DNA of 8,604 bases from ChocPot-Mid sp964511865 (GCA_964511865.1 CAZEHW010000150.1:1-8604), one strand, 5' to 3'. Shown: positions 1-7,914, counted from the first letter of the stretch. A program made the numbers and translations. The notes: a model not told the origin generated them from the letters alone.

Positions 1-3000
1 CCGGACGGTAAAAAGATATTCAATAGTTCTTCTGACAAAATGCTAAATATATTTGATGCTGAAACAGGCAATAATATCTCAAGAATTCCTGAAGAAAATT
101 ATTATTCAATTGCAATTAGTCCAGATGGTAATGCTGTTGCTTGTGGTGAACAAAATAATATTACAATTAAAAGTACAGAATCGGGAAATGATTCTCTGAA
201 TTTTTCCAGAGGTCACAAAGGGAGTATATCATACATGGAAATGAGTACTGATAACAAATCAATAGGGACAGTTGGGGCTGATACTACGATTAAAATCTGG
301 GATGCTGATACAAAAAAGATTGTCCGTACAATTTCGTTAAACAAGATTGTCCGTGGTTTTGGTATGGATGCAAAAGCACAATATGTTGCCGCACTGCTAA
401 GAATAAGTTCAACAGAATCTCTTGTTAATGTTTGGGACTCAAAAACAGGAAATATAACAAGGGCCTTACCCGATACAGATGGCGTTTGGTGCACAATAGC
501 AGTAAGTCCGGATGGCAATTTAGTTGCTTGCGGTTACAAGGAGGGAGGCAGGGTTGATTTAATAAATATTAAAACAGGTTTATTGCAAAAAAGTCTATTC
601 GATGATACTAAAAAAGATACAATAATTTCAATTGCTTTCAGTAGTGATGGCAGAAAAATTATTTCTTCGTCACAAGATAAAATCTTCGTTTGGGATGTTA
701 TGGGAGGAAAATTTATTGGTTCAATAAAAGCTACAACATTCTATTCCCTTTTTAGCCCTACTCTTGAAACATTTGCAAGCATTGGCAGTAACCTTGAATT
801 ATGGAATATTTTTACAGGGGGTATAATTAATCAAATACCAAATAAAGATAATATTTCAACAATTTCTTACAGTCCTGATGGAGTTTGGCTGGCTTCCGGT
901 GCTAAAGGTAACGTATATGGAAAAACCACTAATATTAAATTGTGGGAAGGTAAAACAGGGTATCTTGTAGAATCTCTTCCGAATTATCTTTATAACATCA
1001 ATTGCTCAAAGTTTTTCCCTGATGGAACAAAAGCAGCGTTTGGAACTGATGACGGCTCAATTATGGTTTGGCATTTAAACTCTTTGACTAAACTAACAGA
1101 TAACTCCGATACATTATGGTCAATAGTAATGCCCAATCCAAAAAGCAAAGATGTTTATATGGGAGATGTTATAGTCGGAAGCTCCAAAGATTCTCTCGTT
1201 ACAACTTTTATTACAAACGAAGGTGATTATCCTGTGAGTGTTGAATCTATTACTTTTTCGGGTATTGATTCCACGAATTTTGAATTAGTATCCGGGTATC
1301 CTCCTTTTATAGTAGCTCCCGGAGATAGTATGGCTGTTGAATTTAGGTTTAAACCGGATACTGTCGGGCAAAAATGGACTTGGATTAAAATAAACACAAA
1401 ATCAAAAATGATTACTCAAAGAATTATCGGTCGCGGTATTGATATGAGGATTGAATTAATGAATGACAATATTGATTTTGGGAAAGTCAAAATTGGTGAA
1501 TACAAGGATACAACAGTAAAAGGAATTATTAAAAACATAGGGTCAGCTTCAGTTGATTTTGAAGCCCCTTATCATTATAAACCAAATGATGTTGATTTCA
1601 CAACAATAAATGGAGCGGCACCATTCACACTCTCGGGTAATGAAGAAGTAGAAATGACACTTAGATTCACACCAAGCTTTAGAGGAAAGACAAGCGGAAA
1701 TCTTGTTTTTGAGTTTGACGCTCCAAACAGTCCTATGTATGTTCAGCTATTTGGCGAAGGATATGAATTAGTCCCTTCAATAACAAATACAAGCAATAAA
1801 AAAATAAATTTGATATGTGAAAATGAATATTTGGATTCAATAAAACTTTCTAATAACGGTGATGCTGTTTTACTAATATCAGATATTAATTTTTCAAATA
1901 ATAAATTTCAATTGATTTCGAACGTTGATGATATTTCAATTCCACCCGGAGAAGCAACAACAATAAGGTATAAATATATTTCCGATATTCCTGCACAAGA
2001 TTCATCGGTATTAACTATTCTAAGTAATGCTGAACCTGACTCTGTATTGATTTTGGATTATATTGCAACGAAAGACAGTGCGAATTTTATAAGTGATGTT
2101 GTCTTGATTGAATTCGGTGATTTATGCCCCAATCAAATTGTCGATACGGTTTTTCATATTACAAATACGGGAACAATCAGGAATACTGCAACAATCAATC
2201 CCCCTGCCGATTTTTCTACATCAAATTGCATTGAATTAAGTGCAAGTGAAAGCAGTACAATTTCATTAAACTTTTCAGGCAGAAGTCAGGAAGGAGTTTT
2301 CTCTGAATCATTAGTCATCACTGATAGTATATGCGGAAGACAAACAATTGTTGAACTAAAAGGAAGAATCCGCAAACCTGTTTTAGAAGCTGAAGATATA
2401 GTATTAAGCACAACTGTCGGGTCTTACACTGAGGGGCAAATTGAATTAAAAAATACATCAGATTATGATTTGACAATTCTTACTGAACCAGTAATCAGCG
2501 ACAATCAGTTCAGTTTTGTTAATCCGCAATTTCCTTTGAGTATTCCTGCAAAGAAAAGCAAATTCTTAGATATTAAATATGAACCGATTGATTCAATTGC
2601 TTCGGAGATTACATTGGAATTTCAATATGAACCATGCAATTTAATAAAGAGTATTAATGTTGGCGGCTCACCGGTTGCTGCTTCTGTTGATATGCTTACC
2701 GATACTATCAGAGCCAAGACAGGCGATATTGTTGAAATTCCTGTTTATTTGAGAAATGCAAATAATGTAGAGCTAACTGGTGCAACAGGATTCAATCTCG
2801 ATTTAATTTTCAATTATACAATCCTTGACCCACTTGATTTCCCCGGCTCAATTGTTGTTGACGGAAAACGAATTGTCAGCTTAGATGTTCCGAAAGATGC
2901 AGGCGAGAACAGCATAGTTGCTAAAGTTCGATGTCGAGTGTGTTTGGGTAACTCAGATGAAACTGATTTGGAGATAGCGAATTACAAATCAAAAGGTGGA

Positions 3001-3351
3001 ATAGTTGCTATTAGAAAGCATGATGGTAAATTCATTGTAACTGATATTTGCGATGAAGGGGGTAAACGACTTATTAATCCTGAAGGAGGTGCTGCGTTAA
3101 TGCTTGTTGCTCCAAATCCGACAACCGGAGAATTGGAGATAAACTTAGAGATAATAGAAAATGGAAGTGTTGAACTATTTTTAGTTAATACCATTGGTGA
3201 AAATGTTTCAACCATATATGAAAATAAATATGAAAAGTTTGGCAAAAAATCAATAACATCAGATGTTTCTGAGTTATCTACGGGTGTTTATTATTTGATT
3301 CTAAAAACACCAACAATTGTAAGATCGAAAGTTTTAATGATTATAAAATAG
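1..3351 (+). CDS. Partial secreted WD40 propeller / choice-of-anchor D / cohesin-like protein with T9SS sorting domain (5' end outside window)
   Basis: The frame is open from base 1 and already reads as a WD40 blade (PDGKKIF, then a DKMLNIFDAETGN strand), so the Met at 40 is internal and the true start lies upstream. In window residues, 1-365 hold one partial and about eight full WD40 blades, shown by repeated SPDG, I(K/F)(I/V)WD and TG(N/K) motifs and one GH (HKGSI). Residues 374-890 hold about five Ig-like domains of the ASPM/SPD-2/Hydin (choice-of-anchor D) type, with IDFGKVKIGEYKDTTVKG and NTGTI-like motifs. Residues 890-1030 resemble a cohesin (AKTGDIVEIPVYLRN, then GATGFNLDLIF). Residues 1034-1116 are a T9SS type A sorting domain (APNPTTGE, later STGVYYLIL, ending KVLMIIK). 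The protein is presumably exported through the outer membrane and attached or released at the surface; the signal peptide should be in the missing N-terminus. No catalytic motif is seen, so a binding or structural role is inferred. It probably shares a transcript with the OmpA-like gene 13 bases downstream. Confidence 0.93.
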   Translation, partial: PDGKKIFNSSSDKMLNIFDAETGNNISRIPEENYYSIAISPDGNAVACGEQNNITIKSTESGNDSLNFSRGHKGSISYMEMSTDNKSIGTVGADTTIKIWDADTKKIVRTISLNKIVRGFGMDAKAQYVAALLRISSTESLVNVWDSKTGNITRALPDTDGVWCTIAVSPDGNLVACGYKEGGRVDLINIKTGLLQKSLFDDTKKDTIISIAFSSDGRKIISSSQDKIFVWDVMGGKFIGSIKATTFYSLFSPTLETFASIGSNLELWNIFTGGIINQIPNKDNISTISYSPDGVWLASGAKGNVYGKTTNIKLWEGKTGYLVESLPNYLYNINCSKFFPDGTKAAFGTDDGSIMVWHLNSLTKLTDNSDTLWSIVMPNPKSKDVYMGDVIVGSSKDSLVTTFITNEGDYPVSVESITFSGIDSTNFELVSGYPPFIVAPGDSMAVEFRFKPDTVGQKWTWIKINTKSKMITQRIIGRGIDMRIELMNDNIDFGKVKIGEYKDTTVKGIIKNIGSASVDFEAPYHYKPNDVDFTTINGAAPFTLSGNEEVEMTLRFTPSFRGKTSGNLVFEFDAPNSPMYVQLFGEGYELVPSITNTSNKKINLICENEYLDSIKLSNNGDAVLLISDINFSNNKFQLISNVDDISIPPGEATTIRYKYISDIPAQDSSVLTILSNAEPDSVLILDYIATKDSANFISDVVLIEFGDLCPNQIVDTVFHITNTGTIRNTATINPPADFSTSNCIELSASESSTISLNFSGRSQEGVFSESLVITDSICGRQTIVELKGRIRKPVLEAEDIVLSTTVGSYTEGQIELKNTSDYDLTILTEPVISDNQFSFVNPQFPLSIPAKKSKFLDIKYEPIDSIASEITLEFQYEPCNLIKSINVGGSPVAASVDMLTDTIRAKTGDIVEIPVYLRNANNVELTGATGFNLDLIFNYTILDPLDFPGSIVVDGKRIVSLDVPKDAGENSIVAKVRCRVCLGNSDETDLEIANYKSKGGIVAIRKHDGKFIVTDICDEGGKRLINPEGGAALMLVAPNPTTGELEINLEIIENGSVELFLVNTIGENVSTIYENKYEKFGKKSITSDVSELSTGVYYLILKTPTIVRSKVLMIIK
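3100..3348 (+). other. T9SS type A C-terminal sorting domain of the WD40/Ig-like protein
   Basis: The last roughly 83 residues match the Por-secretion tail pattern: APNPTTGELEI opening, VELFLVNTIGENV middle strand, then ELSTGVYYLIL and a basic end (SKVLMIIK). In the family this beta-sandwich directs transport across the outer membrane by T9SS and is removed during attachment. The call rests on motif recognition; no profile search was run. Confidence 0.9.
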
Positions 3352-3360
3352 TAGTAATAA
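3349..3360 (+). other. Four consecutive in-frame stop codons
   Basis: The first gene ends TAG TAG TAA TAA, four stops in a row in its own frame, followed only four bases later by the ATG of the next gene. This directly visible arrangement would block readthrough into the short junction. It may be chance in AT-rich DNA or may reflect selection for firm termination before a closely spaced start. Confidence 0.9.
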
Positions 3361-3364
3361 GTTA

Positions 3365-5509
3365 ATGAAGAAATTATTTTATATTTTATTTTTACTGCTT
3401 TATATTTCGTCTGTAAATGCAAACCCGGACTCACTAAAATCCGGTTTTGGAGCTTTTATACATTTCAATTTGAACAGTCACAGTGCCGATTTCAAAAAAC
3501 TGCCGGACTGCCCGAGTTGCTCTCCCGGATACGAAAGCGGTTCAGGAACGGGATTATCTTTTGGGATTTTGTATGATTACCCTTTGCAAAACAAAATATT
3601 ATTTAGCGGAAGATTATCATATTTCGATTACAGCGGTACATTGAACAGGACCGAAGAAACAACCGTTATGTATAAACAAAACTCTATCACAGGAGAATTT
3701 GAGCATAATCTTGATGCATCACTTGCATCTGTTGGATTGGAACCCGGATTGAAATATAATCTCTTAGGTGATTTATACCTTAATATTTTTCTTCATGCAG
3801 GTTTTGTAATGAAGTCAGATTATAGTCAATATGAAAAAATTACTAAACCAACCGACGCTGGAACTTTTTTGGATTCGAACGGAAATGATACACACCTAAG
3901 AACAAGAAATGAACTATCAGGAAAAATAAATGAGGCATCTTCAATTAATTTAACTTTGATGCCGGGGATATCCTATGAATTACCCTTAAATAAGGACAGG
4001 TCATTATCTCTTGGACTTGAATTGTTTTACTCATTAGGATTAATACCTATTGTTAGCTCTGATGAAGTCGAAAAATGGAGTGCGAATTCTTTAAGATTAG
4101 GTATTGCCGTTAAATATTCACCTTTTAAAAAGGAAATAATTTTCAGGATGGACACTACAAGAATTATTGATACCATAACTATTGAAACAGAAATTGCTCA
4201 AACCACTAATTTTAAAAAAGGATTTGAGAAAACAAAAACCGATATAGAAGAATCTGATAATTACAAATATACTCATTTTGAAATAAGTAGAACGGATACT
4301 ATATTTACATTGATGCAACAGGATTTGACTTGCGATATTTCTGCAGTGGGTGTGCAGGAGGATGGAACAGAAACGCCCAATCCGATTTTAAGAATGGAGG
4401 AATTTGTTTCCAGTAAACTTCAGCCGTTACTGAATTATGTTTTTTTCTATGAGAATTCATCTGAACTTTTATATAAATACATTAAACTCAATACCAACAA
4501 AACAAAAATATTCGACGAAAATAAATTATTTCAAGACTCTGTGCTTGGTGTTTATTATCAATTATTAAATATTGTCGGCTCAAGAATGAAAAAATACCCA
4601 AACGCAACACTGAGATTAGTCGGATGTAATGACGGTTATTCTTCAGAAAAGAATGATATTGAATTATCTCAAAAACGAGCTGAAACGGTTAAGGAGTATT
4701 TATCGAGGGTATGGAATATCGAATCCGAAAGATTGACAATTGAAACCCGTAATCTTCCTGAAAAGCCATCAACACCGATAGAGCAATTTGAAAAAATCGA
4801 GGAAAACAGACGTGTGGAATTACTCTCAGATGAATACGAAATAATCAAACCGGTTTTTATGTCAGATACTGTCCGGGTATCCGAAATACCTTTGCTAAGG
4901 TTCAAACCAAAAGTTAATTCCAGTGCTGGAATTAGTAAATTGACAGTTCAGGTACGTCAAATGGATGATACTTTGAAGGTATGGGAGAAAAAAGAAGTTG
5001 TTGCAAATTTGGACTGGAATTTGAAAAATGAGCCAAAAACAATGCCAAGGCATAATTACCCTATTATTTACAAACTCTTTGTTGAAGATAAAAATGGAAT
5101 AAAAAAATCAACAATGGAGAAATTTATAGAGATAGACAATATATCAGTTTCAAAGAAAAGGGGAGAAAAACGAAGAGATATTGTATATGAGAAATATAGC
5201 TTAATTTTGTTTGATTTTAATAAATCCGATATTTCGTGGACTAATGGTAAGATAATAGACTTTATTAAATCAAGATTACAAAAGGAATCAATGGTCAATA
5301 TTACAGGACATACTGACAGGACAGGTGATGATGAATACAATTTGAAATTATCAGAATCAAGGGCAATGAAGACTCTTGATGTACTCGGGAGAAAAGATGC
5401 TGTTGCCAAAGGATTTGGAGAAGAGAACCTCCTTTACAATAACGAGATTCCCGAAGGAAGATTCTATTGCAGAACAGTGAATATTGAGGTTGAAACACCG
5501 GTTAGATAA
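3365..5509 (+). CDS. Outer-membrane protein with N-terminal barrel-like region and two OmpA peptidoglycan-binding domains
   Basis: The Met at 3365 opens a clear signal peptide (MKKLFYILFLLLYISS, likely cleavage after VNA at residue 19), which fixes the start, although no Shine-Dalgarno sequence precedes it. Residues 25-255 have alternating aromatic/hydrophobic strands (LSFGILYDYPL, LRLGIAVKYSPF) typical of an outer-membrane beta-barrel, and include a CPSC pair at 49-52. Residues 256-350 are a linker rich in Thr and acidic residues. Residues 355-487 form one OmpA-like domain (LRLVGCNDGYSS, then ELSQKRAETVKEYL, ending ENRRVEL). Residues 495-595 look Ig-like. Residues 610-712 form a second OmpA-like domain (LILFDFNKSDI, NITGHTDRTGDDEYN, LSESRA). 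Both retain the Asp and Arg used by OmpA to hold diaminopimelate (D423/R438 and D651/R666), each 15 apart. The expected role is tethering outer membrane to peptidoglycan. It is 13 bases behind the preceding T9SS cargo gene, suggesting co-transcription. The barrel strand count is uncertain. Confidence 0.92.
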   Translation: MKKLFYILFLLLYISSVNANPDSLKSGFGAFIHFNLNSHSADFKKLPDCPSCSPGYESGSGTGLSFGILYDYPLQNKILFSGRLSYFDYSGTLNRTEETTVMYKQNSITGEFEHNLDASLASVGLEPGLKYNLLGDLYLNIFLHAGFVMKSDYSQYEKITKPTDAGTFLDSNGNDTHLRTRNELSGKINEASSINLTLMPGISYELPLNKDRSLSLGLELFYSLGLIPIVSSDEVEKWSANSLRLGIAVKYSPFKKEIIFRMDTTRIIDTITIETEIAQTTNFKKGFEKTKTDIEESDNYKYTHFEISRTDTIFTLMQQDLTCDISAVGVQEDGTETPNPILRMEEFVSSKLQPLLNYVFFYENSSELLYKYIKLNTNKTKIFDENKLFQDSVLGVYYQLLNIVGSRMKKYPNATLRLVGCNDGYSSEKNDIELSQKRAETVKEYLSRVWNIESERLTIETRNLPEKPSTPIEQFEKIEENRRVELLSDEYEIIKPVFMSDTVRVSEIPLLRFKPKVNSSAGISKLTVQVRQMDDTLKVWEKKEVVANLDWNLKNEPKTMPRHNYPIIYKLFVEDKNGIKKSTMEKFIEIDNISVSKKRGEKRRDIVYEKYSLILFDFNKSDISWTNGKIIDFIKSRLQKESMVNITGHTDRTGDDEYNLKLSESRAMKTLDVLGRKDAVAKGFGEENLLYNNEIPEGRFYCRTVNIEVETPVR
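4427..4825 (+). other. First OmpA-like domain (residues about 355-487)
   Basis: The order is VFFYENSSEL strand, a long insert, LRLVGCNDGYSS with Asp423, LSQKRAETVKEYL with Arg438, and ENRRVEL at the end. It is more divergent than the second copy: the usual TD is ND, and an insert of about 35 residues separates the first strand from the helix. The Asp/Arg pair is kept, so peptidoglycan binding remains plausible. Confidence 0.75.
5192..5500 (+). other. Second OmpA-like domain (residues about 610-712)
   Basis: This C-terminal copy is close to the canonical family: YSLILFDFNKSDI first strand, VNITGHTDRTGDDEYN with Asp651, LSESRA with Arg666, the AKGFGEENLL loop and a final R-x-VNIEV strand. It is the expected peptidoglycan-contacting end of the protein in the periplasm. 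Confidence 0.88.
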
Positions 5510-5521
5510 TTTAATGAGTTT

Positions 5522-5556
5522 TTTGAGTTATTTTTAAATTATTTATGTTATTTTTG
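5522..5556 (+). promoter_or_regulatory. Candidate Bacteroidota-type promoter upstream of the beta-helix gene
   Basis: TATTTTTG at 5549-5556 fits the Bacteroidota -7 element TAnnTTTG exactly, and a TTTG lies at 5522-5525. The spacer of 23 bases is longer than the usual roughly 19-21, and the region is T-rich, so a chance match is quite possible. If real, transcription would start near 5563, giving a leader of about 60 bases before the next gene. Confidence 0.3.
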
Positions 5557-5614
5557 AAAAAGAGTGTAACTTTTTGCTGTTTTATGTGTTATTACAGTAT
5601 ATCAATGACAAATT

Positions 5615-5619
5615 AGGAG
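5615..5619 (+). promoter_or_regulatory. Shine-Dalgarno sequence AGGAG
   Basis: AGGAG sits six bases before the ATG at 5626, an ideal spacing. A competing ATG at 5621 is out of frame and only one base from the motif, so the site decides the start at 5626. It is unusual here because the other two visible starts (3365 and 7962) have no such motif, and most Bacteroidota genes lack one. Confidence 0.6.
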
Positions 5620-5625
5620 AATGTT

Positions 5626-7896
5626 ATGTTTTTAAGATTACTTTTTATTATCGTCGGCTTTTTTCTTGTCAACACTTTATGTGCACAGGAAAAAAAGGTA
5701 TATGTTAACGGTTCGGTTGTTTTAGATAATCAATCCGACTACTCGGGTGTAAAAATCTTGTTTCACAGGGTAGTACCCAACCAAAAGGACTCAGCTTTTG
5801 TAACTGATAGTTCAGGGAAATTCGGTATTGAGTTAGACGAAGGGATTTATGACATTTCTCTAACAAAACATTATTACGATACAGTAAAAATTAAAGAAGT
5901 AAATCTTTTTGCAGACAAAGATATTGGGCAAATAGATATGCACTATTTAGGGGAGTTCCTTTCGGGAGAAATCAAAGGATTGTTGAAGACGGGGACTTAT
6001 GAAGTTCGGTACTCTCTTTTGGTTAAAGCTGGTGATACTTTAACGATTGAACCGGGGACTACTCTGAAATTTTATGAAGGTGCAAATTTCGAAATAAGTG
6101 GAAATTTCTATGCTATAGGTAAGGAAGATATACCTATTATTTTCACAAGTATAGAAGAAAATAAATACTGGAATGGTATTTTTATTGCTGGGGAGTGGGG
6201 GAAAAAAGCTGAAGCACTATTGGACTACGTGATAATCGAAAAAACAATTGGATGTGGTTTGTATGCTGGTGGTTATAAATTCATTGATTTCAATCATATT
6301 ATATTTAGAAATAATTTCTCTAAGATATTTTTATGTTTTCTAAGACCTCCATCAATCATTCGCAATTCAATAATAATAAATAATAGGAATGATAAAAATG
6401 CCGGAGCAGGGGGGCTTTATATGAATGATTCAGAAATTGAAATCCAAAATTGTATCATTGCTAATAATTCGGTTAATTATGACGAAAGTATACCAAATAC
6501 TTGGGAAAACGCTGGGGGAATATGTATAAGTAGCAACATGCCTGATCGAAGTACATTTAAAAATTGTCTTATTTATGGGAATAAAGCCAATAATGCCGGA
6601 GGTATTAAGATGGGTTATGATACAAAAATGATAAATTGTGTTATAGCTAATAATATAGCTTATAGAAATGGGAGCGGTATATATTATTTTGGGACAGAAT
6701 CTGCTGCTTTAGTGAATTGCATTATAAGCAATAATAAACTGATACTCAATAATGAAAATGAAATCGCTGATTACCAAATATCGATTCCCGAAAGTGAATA
6801 TGGCGGGAAACTTGATATCAGAAATTGCTTGATTTATGATAAGAGTGGTATGTATTGGAATAAGCCAAATGACTATTTCGGTAAATTCGTAAGGACAAAT
6901 TTCAACGGAGATTCTACTGATGCATATGGAAATATTTTTCTCGACCCTATGTTAACCGACATTGAAAATAATGATTTTACTTTACAGCACGGAAGCCCTG
7001 CCATTGATGCCGGATTTAATATTGACATTCTTCCCTTAACTGATTTCGCAGAACATTTGAGACTTTGGGATGGTAATGATGACAAATTTGCTATTGTTGA
7101 TATTGGAGCTTATGAGTATTTATCACCTATAAAACTATTTATGCATTCGGTTTCATCGAATGATTTTGAAAATGGTAATTCAGGATTGGAAATCACAGAC
7201 AAAGACCAGGACGGAAATACATTTGTTCAAACGGATGAAGAATCACATTTTGGAGAACATTGTTTAATGTTGAATAATTCAAACTCAACTTCCAATGACT
7301 GGATTATTTCCGATGAAATTAATACTCAAACCGGACAAAAATATTACCTAAGTTTTTGGGTAAAATATTCCGGCGAACCATTCACTCAGGAAATTGATAA
7401 TTTGACGGTAAATTTTTCATCCAATGGAGATAATATCATTAATGGAAATGATATAATTTTCAAAGTAGATAAAATCGAGAGAGAATGGCAAAAAGTTTTA
7501 ATAAAACTTAATACTGATGAATCTTCAAATGCAAAGTTTGCCATTTCAGCAAATCTTCAAAGCAACTTGAAACTTTTTATTGACGACATACATTTAGAGA
7601 CACAATCCCTTGTTTCAGTGAATAAATCTAATAGTAATGGAAGTGATAATATGGTAATATTTCCCAATCCAGCATCAAGCACAATCAATCTCCGATACCG
7701 GATTGAAACAGAAGGTATAGTAAATATTTATCTAACAGATATACTCGGGAACCAAACAATATTAAAAAGCGAATATATGTTTCCTTGTGATTACGGAGAG
7801 ACATTAAATTTAAATGCCTATCCGCAGGGGATATATAATATTGTTTTGCAAAATGGTGATAGGGTATATAGAGAAAGAATTATGGTAATTAAATAG
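5626..7896 (+). CDS. Secreted right-handed beta-helix protein with T9SS sorting domain
   Basis: A signal peptide (MFLRLLFIIVGFFLVNTLCA, cleavage likely before QEKK) follows an AGGAG site. Residues 24-105 form a carboxypeptidase-regulatory-like beta-sandwich (NQSDYSGVKILF, EGIYDISLTKHYYD). Residues 120-500 form a right-handed parallel beta-helix: it opens with GDTLTIEPGTTLKF and IPIIFTS, runs through repeated NCxIxxN coils (N275, N313, N337, N364, N400), and ends with the choice-of-anchor Q motif HGSPAIDAG near 455-463 and IVDIGAYEY. Residues 505-660 look like a jelly-roll or cleaved-adhesin domain (SNDWIISDEI, YYLSFWVKYSG, LFIDDIHLE). Residues 676-756 are a T9SS tail (VIFPNPASSTINL, YPQGIYNIVL, ending RIMVIK). 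Surface location is expected. Beta-helices of this type bind or cleave polysaccharides or act as adhesins; no lyase active site could be identified, so substrate and activity are unknown. It stands 116 bases from the OmpA gene and may have its own promoter. Confidence 0.93.
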   Translation: MFLRLLFIIVGFFLVNTLCAQEKKVYVNGSVVLDNQSDYSGVKILFHRVVPNQKDSAFVTDSSGKFGIELDEGIYDISLTKHYYDTVKIKEVNLFADKDIGQIDMHYLGEFLSGEIKGLLKTGTYEVRYSLLVKAGDTLTIEPGTTLKFYEGANFEISGNFYAIGKEDIPIIFTSIEENKYWNGIFIAGEWGKKAEALLDYVIIEKTIGCGLYAGGYKFIDFNHIIFRNNFSKIFLCFLRPPSIIRNSIIINNRNDKNAGAGGLYMNDSEIEIQNCIIANNSVNYDESIPNTWENAGGICISSNMPDRSTFKNCLIYGNKANNAGGIKMGYDTKMINCVIANNIAYRNGSGIYYFGTESAALVNCIISNNKLILNNENEIADYQISIPESEYGGKLDIRNCLIYDKSGMYWNKPNDYFGKFVRTNFNGDSTDAYGNIFLDPMLTDIENNDFTLQHGSPAIDAGFNIDILPLTDFAEHLRLWDGNDDKFAIVDIGAYEYLSPIKLFMHSVSSNDFENGNSGLEITDKDQDGNTFVQTDEESHFGEHCLMLNNSNSTSNDWIISDEINTQTGQKYYLSFWVKYSGEPFTQEIDNLTVNFSSNGDNIINGNDIIFKVDKIEREWQKVLIKLNTDESSNAKFAISANLQSNLKLFIDDIHLETQSLVSVNKSNSNGSDNMVIFPNPASSTINLRYRIETEGIVNIYLTDILGNQTILKSEYMFPCDYGETLNLNAYPQGIYNIVLQNGDRVYRERIMVIK
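5983..7125 (+). other. Right-handed parallel beta-helix region (residues about 120-500)
   Basis: Successive coils carry RNSIIINN, QNCIIANN, KNCLIYGN, INCVIANN, VNCIISNN and RNCLIYDK at residues 246-403. Asparagine and cysteine recur in the same register, with coil lengths of about 24-38 residues. Regular turns of this kind with an Asn ladder are the signature of pectate-lyase-like beta-helices. Confidence 0.85.
7651..7893 (+). other. T9SS type A C-terminal sorting domain of the beta-helix protein
   Basis: The last 81 residues show FPNPASSTINLRYR, VNIYLTDILGNQ, YPQGIYNIVLQ and a terminal RERIMVIK, the standard Por-secretion tail. It has the same layout as the tail of the first protein, implying both use the same export machine, which is not encoded in this window. 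Confidence 0.92.
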
Positions 7897-7914
7897 GATA
7901 ATTGATTTATTACT

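Noticed and set aside
40..42. ATG at 40 as the start of the first gene
   Set aside because: The frame is open upstream to base 1 and reads as the preceding part of the same WD40 blade, and no signal peptide follows the ATG although the protein has a T9SS tail.
213..518. Reverse-strand open frame of 101 codons, and the other minus-strand frames at 2982-3245, 4118-4318, 4669-4905, 5068-5409, 5301-5498, 6873-7085 and 8321-8539
   Set aside because: All lie inside plus-strand genes with clear domain structure, have no recognisable protein features, and look like shadow frames.
5557..5575. Inverted repeat AAAAAG / CTTTTT with a seven-base loop after the OmpA-like gene, a possible terminator
   Set aside because: The six-base stem contains a single G-C pair, so it would be very unstable, and it lies within the candidate promoter/leader region; chance is likely in this composition.
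5983..7125. Assignment of the beta-helix as a pectate or alginate lyase
   Set aside because: The fold is compatible, but I could not identify a catalytic Lys/Arg/Asp arrangement or calcium site, and the choice-of-anchor Q ending is widespread in non-enzymatic surface proteins.
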